From: an uncultured Clostridium sp.
GTDB lineage: Bacteria > Cyanobacteriota > Vampirovibrionia > Gastranaerophilales > Gastranaerophilaceae
Direction of reading: 5' to 3'
Length of the DNA: 5,939 bases
NCBI GenBank assembly: GCA_958449715.1
Contig: CAUDIU010000094.1
Span: 1-5,939, forward strand
In this document: positions 1 through 5,287 of the stretch, piece after piece
Layout: each line of letters starts with the position of its first letter
Numbering within the stretch: position 1 is the first letter of the stretch
Notes under the pieces: model-generated
Database searches by the model: none
What the model saw: only the letters and a program-made list of their open reading frames with translations
Told to the model about the DNA's origin: nothing
Program-made: the position numbers and the translations under genes

Positions 1-1
1 T

Positions 2-493
2 GGGATTGTATCAACTTGTAAATTTTCAAATTATCAAAAGAATAAAAACTTAGCAAACACAAATACAAGTAAGCAAGCTAAATCCATGAAAGCATTAAAC
101 TCTAATTCCTTATTATATAATGCTGACATTTTAGCAAAATCACTAAATAAAGAGGAAACAACTAATAATAATGATTCCGATACTGAAACAATAAATGATA
201 TAGATTTTGGTCCATATCTGAGAGACCTTCAAAGAAGAATTAAAATGAATTGGGATCCACCAAAAGGGAACAAAAGTAGAAGAACCGTATTACTATTTAA
301 AATTGCCAAAGATGGCAGATTACTCTCTTGCAGTGTTTTCAAATCATCAGGCATTCCTGCATTTGATAAAGCTGCAATAGAGGCAGTAAAAATAACAGAA
401 CCTTTCAAACCACTTCCAGCTAAATTCAAGGGTCAAAGTATTGATATCCAATTCACATTAGATTATAACGTCTTTGGAGCATCAGGATACTAA
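2..493 (+). CDS. TonB C-terminal-domain family protein, 5'-partial
   Basis: The frame is open from base 2 to the TAA at 491-493 with no stop, so the gene very probably begins left of the window; an ATG at 86 gives a 135-residue fragment. Numbered from that ATG, residues 1-40 are a polar Asn/Thr/Asp-rich linker. Residues 42-129 are a TonB C-terminal domain: PYLRDLQRRIKMNWDPP opens it, followed by FKIAKDGRLLS, SSGIPAFDKAAIEAV and PFKPLP, and it closes with IQFTLDYNVF. TonB C-domains sit in the periplasm, anchored by an N-terminal membrane segment, and couple inner-membrane energy to outer-membrane transporters or link envelope proteins. The visible residues before the ATG (GIVSTCKFSNYQ...) could be the end of a signal or lipoprotein segment, but the anchor itself is outside the window. 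No ExbB/ExbD or receptor gene is adjacent. The domain call is firm; whether it is a true energy transducer is open. Confidence 0.85.
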   Translation, partial: GIVSTCKFSNYQKNKNLANTNTSKQAKSMKALNSNSLLYNADILAKSLNKEETTNNNDSDTETINDIDFGPYLRDLQRRIKMNWDPPKGNKSRRTVLLFKIAKDGRLLSCSVFKSSGIPAFDKAAIEAVKITEPFKPLPAKFKGQSIDIQFTLDYNVFGASGY

Positions 494-502
494 ATAGTTG
501 CT

Positions 503-508
503 TATAAT
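503..508 (+). promoter_or_regulatory. Possible -10 box upstream of the TIGR04076-like gene
   Basis: A perfect TATAAT lies 10 bases after the stop of the TonB-domain gene and about 80 bases before the ATG at 587. No recognisable -35 hexamer lies 16-18 bases upstream. In DNA this AT-rich, a lone TATAAT is weak evidence. It is listed because a separate promoter for the next gene would be expected in this 93-base gap. Confidence 0.2.
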
Positions 509-586
509 TTATAAATTAAAGTCAAAAATTTAATTACTTTCAAAAATTAATCATTATATTTATTTGATTATCTCAAAATCCTTGTA

Positions 587-850
587 ATGCTTTGTGTAAC
601 TGCTTGCACATACAATACCAAAGGACAGGTATTTTACACAAACGGATGGCAAAAACCAGAAGGTTTGTGTGATAATGCTTGGAAATCAATGATGGAATAC
701 GCAATGACACTGGCTCATGGCGGAGAAGATTTTTACGACGGATGGATGAAAGATAAAAAAACTGCAATGGTTGCCTGCAATGATGGCTTTAGACCTGTAA
801 TCTTTCTTTTGGAAGCAACTGATGAAGATGCTGAATTTTTTGAAAGCTAA
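587..850 (+). CDS. TIGR04076 family small protein, possibly N-terminally shortened
   Basis: This is an 87-residue protein of the family I recognise as TIGR04076, small cytoplasmic proteins of unknown function. The family-type motifs run through the whole protein: KGQVFYTNG (12-20), PEGLCDNAW (24-32), LAHGGEDFYDGWMK (42-55) and ACNDGFRPVIF (63-73), with cysteines at 3, 7, 28 and 64. C28 and C64 sit inside the conserved blocks and could bind metal or be redox-active, which is inference. There is no signal peptide or membrane segment. Members I recall carry roughly 20 more residues before the KGQVFY block, usually beginning with a KVKITV-like strand. Here only MLCVTACTYNT precedes it. The upstream in-frame codons back to the stop at 548 contain no good start, and no Shine-Dalgarno precedes the ATG. 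The N-terminus may therefore be eroded or use an unusual start. The gene converges with the leftward gene ending at 866, leaving 15 bases between stops. Confidence 0.7.
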   Translation: MLCVTACTYNTKGQVFYTNGWQKPEGLCDNAWKSMMEYAMTLAHGGEDFYDGWMKDKKTAMVACNDGFRPVIFLLEATDEDAEFFES

Positions 851-865
851 AGATTTTAAATAGAT

Positions 866-1621
866 TTATTTATAATCACTACTAGACCAAAATTCAACAA
901 TTATTGCATAAATTTGATTATTTTTATTCGACAGATTTTCTGTTGTAATTGTTAAAATATTATTAGTTAAATTTGAAATAGTTCCATTTTTTATTAAATA
1001 TCCTTCATCAGAATTTAATTCTTTTGTATATGTAGGAAATTTTTTTACATTTTTATCTTTCGGGTTCATAAAAATATTTGAATCTAAATTTGGAAGATTT
1101 TGATCTATTTTATATGGTTTCGATGCTTGGATAATTCTAAAATTAACAGTTGCATTATTTGTCTTTGGCAATTCAAAAAATACTGTATTAAATGTTTTTG
1201 CTTTTATTTCGGTATCAGGAATTATTAAATAATGATAATTTGAATTTATAATACTTTTTTCACTTGCTTTCATCAGATAAGTATATTTTTTCTTATTTGC
1301 CAATATATCTTGATAAGTTTTACTATCAATAGTTTGATAAGGACATTTTTGTCCACAGGCACAACCTGTTTGTAAACCTTTTGAATTTTTATAAAAATAA
1401 TAACCAATTCCTGATAAAATTCCCAATCCTCCAAAAGTTGATCCTAATGCAATGGCAGTTATTGCACCATCACTTAAGCCGTCATCATTTTTTTTAGGAT
1501 TTCCACCGGGCACAGATTCTACACGTATTGCAAATTCATTTTGACTCTGGTTATTCGCAGAATATACAGAATGACCAATAAAAAATAAAAAACAAAAAAA
1601 TAATATTATAAAATTTTTCAT
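866..1621 (-). CDS. Exported or membrane protein of unknown function with CxCxxxC cluster
   Basis: This 251-residue protein is not one I recognise. Residues 1-21 form a Sec signal peptide with a Phe-rich core and likely cleavage near SVYS/ANN. Residues 22-50 are a short polar stretch (PGGNPKKNDDG). Residues 53-77 form a Gly-rich membrane segment (GAITAIALG...GIGYYFYK), followed by KNSK and a cysteine cluster CACGQKC with Cys at 87, 89 and 93. The remaining ~155 residues are Asn/Lys/Thr-rich with alternating hydrophobics, suggesting beta structure. If the signal peptide is cleaved, the C-terminal part would face the cytoplasm; if it stays as an anchor, it would face the periplasm. The start codon lies in an ATGA overlap with the stop of the pilin-like gene at 1618, preceded by AGGAG at 1626-1630, so the two are translationally coupled. 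The context suggests a role in anchoring or assembling the neighbouring fibre, but no function is shown by sequence. Confidence 0.65.
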   Translation of the reverse strand: MKNFIILFFCFLFFIGHSVYSANNQSQNEFAIRVESVPGGNPKKNDDGLSDGAITAIALGSTFGGLGILSGIGYYFYKNSKGLQTGCACGQKCPYQTIDSKTYQDILANKKKYTYLMKASEKSIINSNYHYLIIPDTEIKAKTFNTVFFELPKTNNATVNFRIIQASKPYKIDQNLPNLDSNIFMNPKDKNVKKFPTYTKELNSDEGYLIKNGTISNLTNNILTITTENLSNKNNQIYAIIVEFWSSSDYK

Positions 1622-2106
1622 AAAGCTCCTAATGTAAAAATCAATGTTCCGACATAATCACCTAAAACGGTATCAGGTTTAATTATTGCATAAGGGATAA
1701 AAGTCCCAGATACAACGTGATCATAAGGATTAGTTATAGTATATGAAGTCGGAGAAATAGATAAATTGAAATCTGAAAATTTATAAGGATTTGCGATATG
1801 TTTTAATTCTGTAAATTGGGCATTTACAATAATCGGAGTAGATAAATTCGTATGAATTTTTACCTGCAAAGGTGTCATTGTTAAAATTGTACTCTCATCA
1901 CTGAAATAATTTGTATTTGTAATTTTTACATTTGGTAATGGGGCATCTCTTTCGTGTTCTACATCTTCAACTATAATTTTTTCAATTTCTAAAACTTCTG
2001 GTAAATTTGTTGTTAAAATTTGCTGAGCTTGGTTTGCACTAAATGCTAAACAATTTATTTGTAAAAAAAATATATTTAAAATTATTATTTTCTTTAAAAT
2101 ATTCAT
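1618..2106 (-). CDS. Pilin-subunit-like exported protein, divergent from main operon
   Basis: This is a 162-residue protein with a Sec signal peptide (residues 1-24, basic NILKK then a long hydrophobic core, cleavage near AFSA/NQ). The mature N-terminus, QQILTTNLPEVLEIE (28-42), aligns by eye with the mature starts of the two subunits at 3998 (ASQILQCTLGTYLDI) and 4637 (FQQTIVTNVPAAVNI). The last residues, LGDYVGTLIFTLGAL, match the closing strand of those subunits (AGTYQAIMTLTSTSL). Such a terminal Gly-x-Tyr strand with alternating hydrophobics is typical of fimbrial subunits assembled by donor-strand exchange, so I infer a periplasmic or surface fibre subunit. The mature protein has no cysteine, unlike the other two. 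It is the first gene of a leftward pair and no clear Shine-Dalgarno precedes its ATG. It could be a minor or tip subunit, or an unrelated small beta-sandwich protein. Confidence 0.6.
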   Translation of the reverse strand: MNILKKIIILNIFFLQINCLAFSANQAQQILTTNLPEVLEIEKIIVEDVEHERDAPLPNVKITNTNYFSDESTILTMTPLQVKIHTNLSTPIIVNAQFTELKHIANPYKFSDFNLSISPTSYTITNPYDHVVSGTFIPYAIIKPDTVLGDYVGTLIFTLGAL

Positions 2107-2155
2107 GACAATATTTACTTTTACAGAAAATAAAAAAAATATTATTGGCTAGATA

Positions 2156-2185
2156 AATATATTTAAACTAAACATAATAATTCAA
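2156..2185 (-). promoter_or_regulatory. Candidate promoter for the leftward pilin-like operon
   Basis: Read on the minus strand, TTGAAT (2180-2185) and TATATT (2156-2161) are separated by 18 bases, resembling a sigma-70 type -35/-10 pair. Transcription would start near 2149, leaving an untranslated leader of about 43 bases before the ATG at 2106. Chance matches are likely at this base composition. Confidence 0.3.
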
Positions 2186-2193
2186 CATTCGGG

Positions 2194-2202
2194 TAATATA
2201 AA
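2194..2202 (+). promoter_or_regulatory. Candidate -10 region for the rightward fimbrial operon
   Basis: Two overlapping hexamers, TAATAT (2194-2199) and TATAAA (2197-2202), lie about 45 bases before the ATG at 2244. Either would start transcription near 2205-2209, which is where the left arm of the inverted repeat begins. No good -35 element is visible at the matching distance, so an activator-dependent or non-sigma-70 promoter, or none at all here, remains possible. Confidence 0.25.
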
Positions 2203-2206
2203 TAGA

Positions 2207-2246
2207 CATACAAACCTCATAAATTTTTTGTAATGAGGTTTATATG
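2207..2246 (+). promoter_or_regulatory. Inverted repeat masking the ribosome binding site and start codon
   Basis: AAACCTCAT (2212-2220) and ATGAGGTTT (2233-2241) are perfect 9-base reverse complements around a 12-base loop. After one mismatch (2211/2242) the pairing continues for four more pairs, CATA (2207-2210) with TATG (2243-2246). In RNA the right arm contains the GAGG Shine-Dalgarno (2235-2238) and, through the extension, the ATG at 2244-2246 of the first gene of the fimbrial operon. The hairpin would therefore block translation unless opened by temperature, a ligand, a protein or a small RNA. No T-tract follows the stem, so it is not an intrinsic terminator. The half-site centres are 21 bases apart, two helical turns, so it could instead be a DNA operator for a dimeric regulator. 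Confidence 0.5.
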
Positions 2247-3131
2247 AAAAAAATAATTCTAACTTTATTTTTTCTTATACTAAGTTTTAATCCGGCATAT
2301 TGTAATATAGCAGTAAAAAGTATTGGTGGAACTATTATTTCATCAAATCAAATATCCACATCTATACAAGTTGTTGAAAATTCTTTAATTACCCTTCAAT
2401 TTTATATAAAAGTAAAAGCTCTTGATACATATATTACAAATACATCTAATTCTCAATATAGAATTCCTATAAATCAATTGTATTTAAACGATGGAGAAAA
2501 TGAATTTCAACTACAACCCAATATTGAAATTACATTATTTGCAACAAATACTCCAGAATTATTTGGTTACACAAAAAATTATAATTGTGTAATCAAAAAT
2601 ATTGGAGTTCTACCTCCAGGCACATACACAACCAGATTACAATTCCAAACTCAAACTGCATTCTTTACATATAATACTGTTTATAATTTATCTTTCACAA
2701 TCCCTACAACCCAAGATGTTTCAAGCATAACTAATCCTGTAAATATTAAATTAACTCCTGATAATGTATTTGAAACTAATACAAATATTTCAAATGCAAC
2801 CTCCCCGCAAATTCTTATCAAATCAAATGATAAATGGAAATTAATACTAGATACATCAAATTTAGGAAACTTAATTGGCAAATATTATTTCCAAATCACA
2901 GGAGTATCAAAAAATGTCACAGAATATGAATCTTCTCAAATAGAAATTTTACCTAACAAGCAATATGTTATAGCAAAAGGTAATCCAACTGTAACAGAGT
3001 TAATTACAGGCAACTATTCTACAGATTACGTGAATATAAAATATTCTCTAAAAAATACTTCTGATAAATACTTAAACGAAGGTCAATTTAAAAATTATGT
3101 CAATTACATTATTCAAAGTGGGAGCAATTAA
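2244..3131 (+). CDS. Two-domain exported protein of fimbrial locus, possible tip or adhesin subunit
   Basis: This is a 295-residue protein with a Sec signal peptide (MKKIILTLFFLILSF..., cleavage around residue 16-20). The rest is beta-rich, Asn/Thr-rich and without membrane segments. It seems to hold two domains. Residues ~21-140 end in LPPGTYTTRLQFQTQT (123-138), a pilin-like closing strand. Residues ~150-295 contain a second similar strand, GNYSTDYVNIKYSLKN (256-271), then a short tail. A single cysteine, C115, remains in the mature part. A two-domain subunit in a chaperone-usher cluster is often a tip adhesin, but here the clearer pilin strand belongs to the first domain, so the usual adhesin-then-pilin order is not evident. 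The start is supported by GAGG at 2235-2238, which lies inside an inverted repeat. The stop directly abuts the chaperone ATG with zero spacing, so the two are co-expressed. The specific role is inferred from context. Confidence 0.6.
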   Translation: MKKIILTLFFLILSFNPAYCNIAVKSIGGTIISSNQISTSIQVVENSLITLQFYIKVKALDTYITNTSNSQYRIPINQLYLNDGENEFQLQPNIEITLFATNTPELFGYTKNYNCVIKNIGVLPPGTYTTRLQFQTQTAFFTYNTVYNLSFTIPTTQDVSSITNPVNIKLTPDNVFETNTNISNATSPQILIKSNDKWKLILDTSNLGNLIGKYYFQITGVSKNVTEYESSQIEILPNKQYVIAKGNPTVTELITGNYSTDYVNIKYSLKNTSDKYLNEGQFKNYVNYIIQSGSN

Positions 3132-3974
3132 ATGAAAAAATTTTTAGTATTGTTACTATTAACTTTTATTATTTTGGAACAAAAAGCAAATGCTGCATTA
3201 AAAGTAACTCCAACATTAATTGAACTAAATGCAAATGAAACAAGAGGCAATTATTTAACATCATCATTTGATGTTCAAGGTGATGTAAATGAAACTATAC
3301 GTTTTAAAATATATCCTGCATATTTTAAAATTTCTCCACAAGGCACAATGGATATTATAGAAGAAAATATATCTGCAACTGACAACTTAATTAAAAACGT
3401 AAGATTTGTCCCAAATGAATTTACACTGCAAAATGGGAACAAACAAAAAGTTAGATTAACAATAACTGATTTAAAAAATCTCCCTGATGGCGAATCAAGA
3501 ATGGTTTTGTTTCTAGAAGATGTTGCCGCTAAAGAATTAATGCTCCCATCAGGGGTGAAAGATGTATCAACAAAATTAATTGTAAAAACAAGAGTAGGGA
3601 TTCCAATTTATTTAGATAAAGGTAAATTTGTAAAATGTGCACAAATTGAAAACATTGGTTTAAAAAAACAAGATAAAGAATTACAACTAGCAATGAAATT
3701 GTCATCTTCCGGAAATAGCAAAGTAAGATATACAGGCAAAGCGCAAATTATAAAAGATAAAGAATTAATTGGAGAATATAAAATCAAAAATCATGTAATA
3801 GGTTCTAATAATACATTATCTACACTAGAAGGTATTCCTTTAAAAGATATAAAAGAAAACGGAAATTATACATTACGTCTAGTAATCCAATACTCAGATG
3901 AGAAAGGTCGTTTAAAAAGTTTAATCAAAGAAAATCAATTTACAATTGATAGTTTATCAGACACACACATCTAA
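3132..3974 (+). CDS. PapD-type periplasmic pilus chaperone
   Basis: This is a 280-residue protein with a Sec signal peptide (residues 1-21, cleavage at ANA/A). The first immunoglobulin-like domain shows the family pattern in order: LKVTPTLIELNANETRGN (23-40), RFKIYPAYFKISPQGTM (57-73), RFVPNEFTLQNGNKQKVRLT (91-110), LPDGESRMVLFLEDV (117-131) and the donor-strand-like TKLIVKTRVGIPIYL (147-161). Residues ~165-275 form a second beta domain. Chaperones of this type (COG3121) cap fimbrial subunits in the periplasm by lending their G1 strand, then deliver them to the outer-membrane usher. The 'PDGE-x-R' block and the ~280-residue length resemble the archaic/alternative class more than E. coli PapD. 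I do not see an obvious equivalent of the PapD strand-A arginine in KVTPTLIEL. GGAG at 3121-3124 lies 7 bases before the ATG, inside the end of the previous gene. The two genes that follow encode its likely clients. Confidence 0.8.
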   Translation: MKKFLVLLLLTFIILEQKANAALKVTPTLIELNANETRGNYLTSSFDVQGDVNETIRFKIYPAYFKISPQGTMDIIEENISATDNLIKNVRFVPNEFTLQNGNKQKVRLTITDLKNLPDGESRMVLFLEDVAAKELMLPSGVKDVSTKLIVKTRVGIPIYLDKGKFVKCAQIENIGLKKQDKELQLAMKLSSSGNSKVRYTGKAQIIKDKELIGEYKIKNHVIGSNNTLSTLEGIPLKDIKENGNYTLRLVIQYSDEKGRLKSLIKENQFTIDSLSDTHI

Positions 3975-3986
3975 GTTAATCAGAAA

Positions 3987-3993
3987 AAGGAGG
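3987..3993 (+). promoter_or_regulatory. Strong Shine-Dalgarno of the putative major pilin
   Basis: AAGGAGG lies four bases before the ATG at 3998. It is the only near-perfect ribosome binding site in the window; neighbouring genes have GAGG, GGAG, AAAGG or none. It sits in the 23-base gap after the chaperone gene and fits a subunit made in large excess over the chaperone and usher. Confidence 0.65.
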
Positions 3994-3997
3994 AAAA

Positions 3998-4624
3998 ATG
4001 ATTAGTAAAAAATTCGCAGGATTATTAGTAATTCCTGCAATGCTTTGTACCATCAATGCATCACATGCAATTTCAAACACTGCAAGTCAAATTTTACAAT
4101 GTACATTGGGTACTTATTTAGACATAACACCTCAGACAAGCGGAGCTGTGACTACTACTACAATTACACCTGATACAGGTAATTTAACAGCTGCACTGGT
4201 TTCTAAATTTAAAATTAATTTAAATACAGATTCTCAAGATCTTTATTTGCAAGGTAAAACAACAGGCGCTGCAGGTGATGTAAATGCTTTATTTAGACAA
4301 GGCTCCCAAACCTATGTAGTCTTTTCAAATACAGCATCAGGGAAAGTACCAACAGCTGCCGCAATAGCTGATTGTAAAACAGCATCTCCAACTGCTACAA
4401 ATAATGCTAACGCTATAGCATACCCTATTGCTAGTGTTACTTTAGATAACGGTGGTAGTGCAAACTATGATGGAACTAAAAATCAATACAATGTCGATGT
4501 AAATGGAGGTACAACAATTGCAACTACAACAACTGGCACAACTCCATATGCAAACACTTATTCATTCCAAGACAATGCAGGAACTTATCAAGCAATAATG
4601 ACTCTTACTTCAACATCTCTATAA
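3998..4624 (+). CDS. Pilin-like fibre subunit, putative major subunit
   Basis: This is a 208-residue protein with a Sec signal peptide (residues 1-24, cleavage at SHA/I). The mature protein is Ala/Thr/Gly-rich, unlike the Lys/Asn-rich neighbours. It begins with ASQILQCTLGTYLDITPQT (29-47) and has two mature cysteines, C35 and C126, that could form a disulfide. It ends in NAGTYQAIMTLTSTSL (193-208), the expected shape of a donor-strand-exchange pilin's last strand. Middle blocks GDVNALF (93-99) and NANAIAYPI (136-144) recur in the next gene, so the two are paralogues. With the strongest Shine-Dalgarno of the window and a position just after the chaperone, it is the best candidate for the main shaft subunit. 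I do not recognise a specific named pilin family, and it lacks an obvious spore-coat-U signature. Subunit assignment is inference from these strands and context. Confidence 0.65.
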   Translation: MISKKFAGLLVIPAMLCTINASHAISNTASQILQCTLGTYLDITPQTSGAVTTTTITPDTGNLTAALVSKFKINLNTDSQDLYLQGKTTGAAGDVNALFRQGSQTYVVFSNTASGKVPTAAAIADCKTASPTATNNANAIAYPIASVTLDNGGSANYDGTKNQYNVDVNGGTTIATTTTGTTPYANTYSFQDNAGTYQAIMTLTSTSL

Positions 4625-4636
4625 AGAAAGGTTAAA

Positions 4637-5278
4637 ATGAAATATTTATTTAAAATAATGACAATTTTATTGATATTTAACTGTTTTGCACCTCACTCAT
4701 ACAGTGCAACAAATTTTCAACAAACAATTGTCACAAACGTACCAGCAGCAGTAAATATTTCAGCATATAATCAATCTTTATCAAAAGGCAGTATTGCTCC
4801 GCAGACAGGGATTTCTTCGTCCCCGTCTGCTTCTTTCAATATAAAAACAAACGGAGAGGATTGTAATTATACATACATTGTGCAAGCAAAAGTTTCCACA
4901 TCAAATAGTGGTGATGTAAATGCTTACTTCAAAAATTCAAATAGAGATTACATCATTTTAGGGAATATATCTTCTTCAAATATTCCTAATACAAATTCTA
5001 TAAATAATATTAAAAGCGGAACTCCAACTTCCTCGGGGAACCCAAATGCAATAGCATACCCAATTACAAACATCCTTACAAATATTGAATCAGCAACAAT
5101 GACAAATAATTCAGCTTATGGTGGTCTATGTTATTCCGTAAAAATGGGAAATTCTCAAAACGGGAATTTAGTTCAAACATTAAGTGCAAATCCTTTGACA
5201 AACACATATTCAATATCAAATGACAGAGCTGGTACATATCAAGCAGTGATAACTTTTACAGCTAATAGAAATCCTTAG
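4637..5278 (+). CDS. Pilin-like fibre subunit, paralogue of the preceding gene
   Basis: This is a 213-residue protein with a Sec signal peptide (residues 1-24, cleavage near SYSA/TN). The mature start, NFQQTIVTNVPAAVNIS, parallels those of the subunits at 3998 and 1618. Further blocks shared with the previous gene are QTG near residue 56, SGDVNAYF (91-98), NPNAIAYPI (135-143), NTYSIS (189-194) and the C-terminal AGTYQAVITFTANRNP (198-213). Mature cysteines C76 and C165 lie at different places from C35/C126 of the paralogue, so any disulfide bridge would join different strands. AAAGG (4627-4631) precedes the ATG by five bases, a weaker site than that of the first paralogue, fitting a minor subunit. 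Only 12 bases separate it from the previous gene and 9 from the next. It presumably also needs the chaperone for export-linked folding. An adaptor or second shaft type is equally possible. Confidence 0.62.
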   Translation: MKYLFKIMTILLIFNCFAPHSYSATNFQQTIVTNVPAAVNISAYNQSLSKGSIAPQTGISSSPSASFNIKTNGEDCNYTYIVQAKVSTSNSGDVNAYFKNSNRDYIILGNISSSNIPNTNSINNIKSGTPTSSGNPNAIAYPITNILTNIESATMTNNSAYGGLCYSVKMGNSQNGNLVQTLSANPLTNTYSISNDRAGTYQAVITFTANRNP

Positions 5279-5287
5279 AAAAAAATT

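Noticed and set aside
229..429. Open frame on the minus strand opposite the TonB-domain gene
   Set aside because: It lies wholly inside a well-supported conserved-domain gene on the other strand and has no recognisable protein features or ribosome binding site.
548..570. Short inverted repeat TAATCA/TGATTA as a terminator between the first two genes
   Set aside because: It has six AT-rich pairs around an 11-base loop and no following T-tract; this is expected by chance at this composition.
573..767. Open frame on the minus strand opposite the TIGR04076-like gene
   Set aside because: The plus-strand frame carries the conserved family motifs, so the opposite frame is a shadow.
851..865. Bidirectional terminator between the convergent genes
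   Set aside because: The gap is only 15 bases and neither it nor the flanking gene ends form a GC-rich stem with a T-tract.
1488..1495. Eight-base homopolymer runs in the leftward genes (also 2063-2070, inside a signal-peptide region) as phase-variation switches
   Set aside because: Runs of seven or eight A/T are common throughout this AT-rich window, both frames are intact, and there is no comparison showing length variation.
2681..2881. Open frame on the minus strand inside the two-domain exported protein gene
   Set aside because: It is fully contained in a longer gene with a signal peptide and operon context and shows no independent coding signal.
4274..4289. The 16-base identical repeat (second copy 4910-4925) as a mobile-element or recombination site
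   Set aside because: It encodes the same conserved residues (GDVNA) in two paralogous subunit genes at matching positions, so gene duplication explains it.
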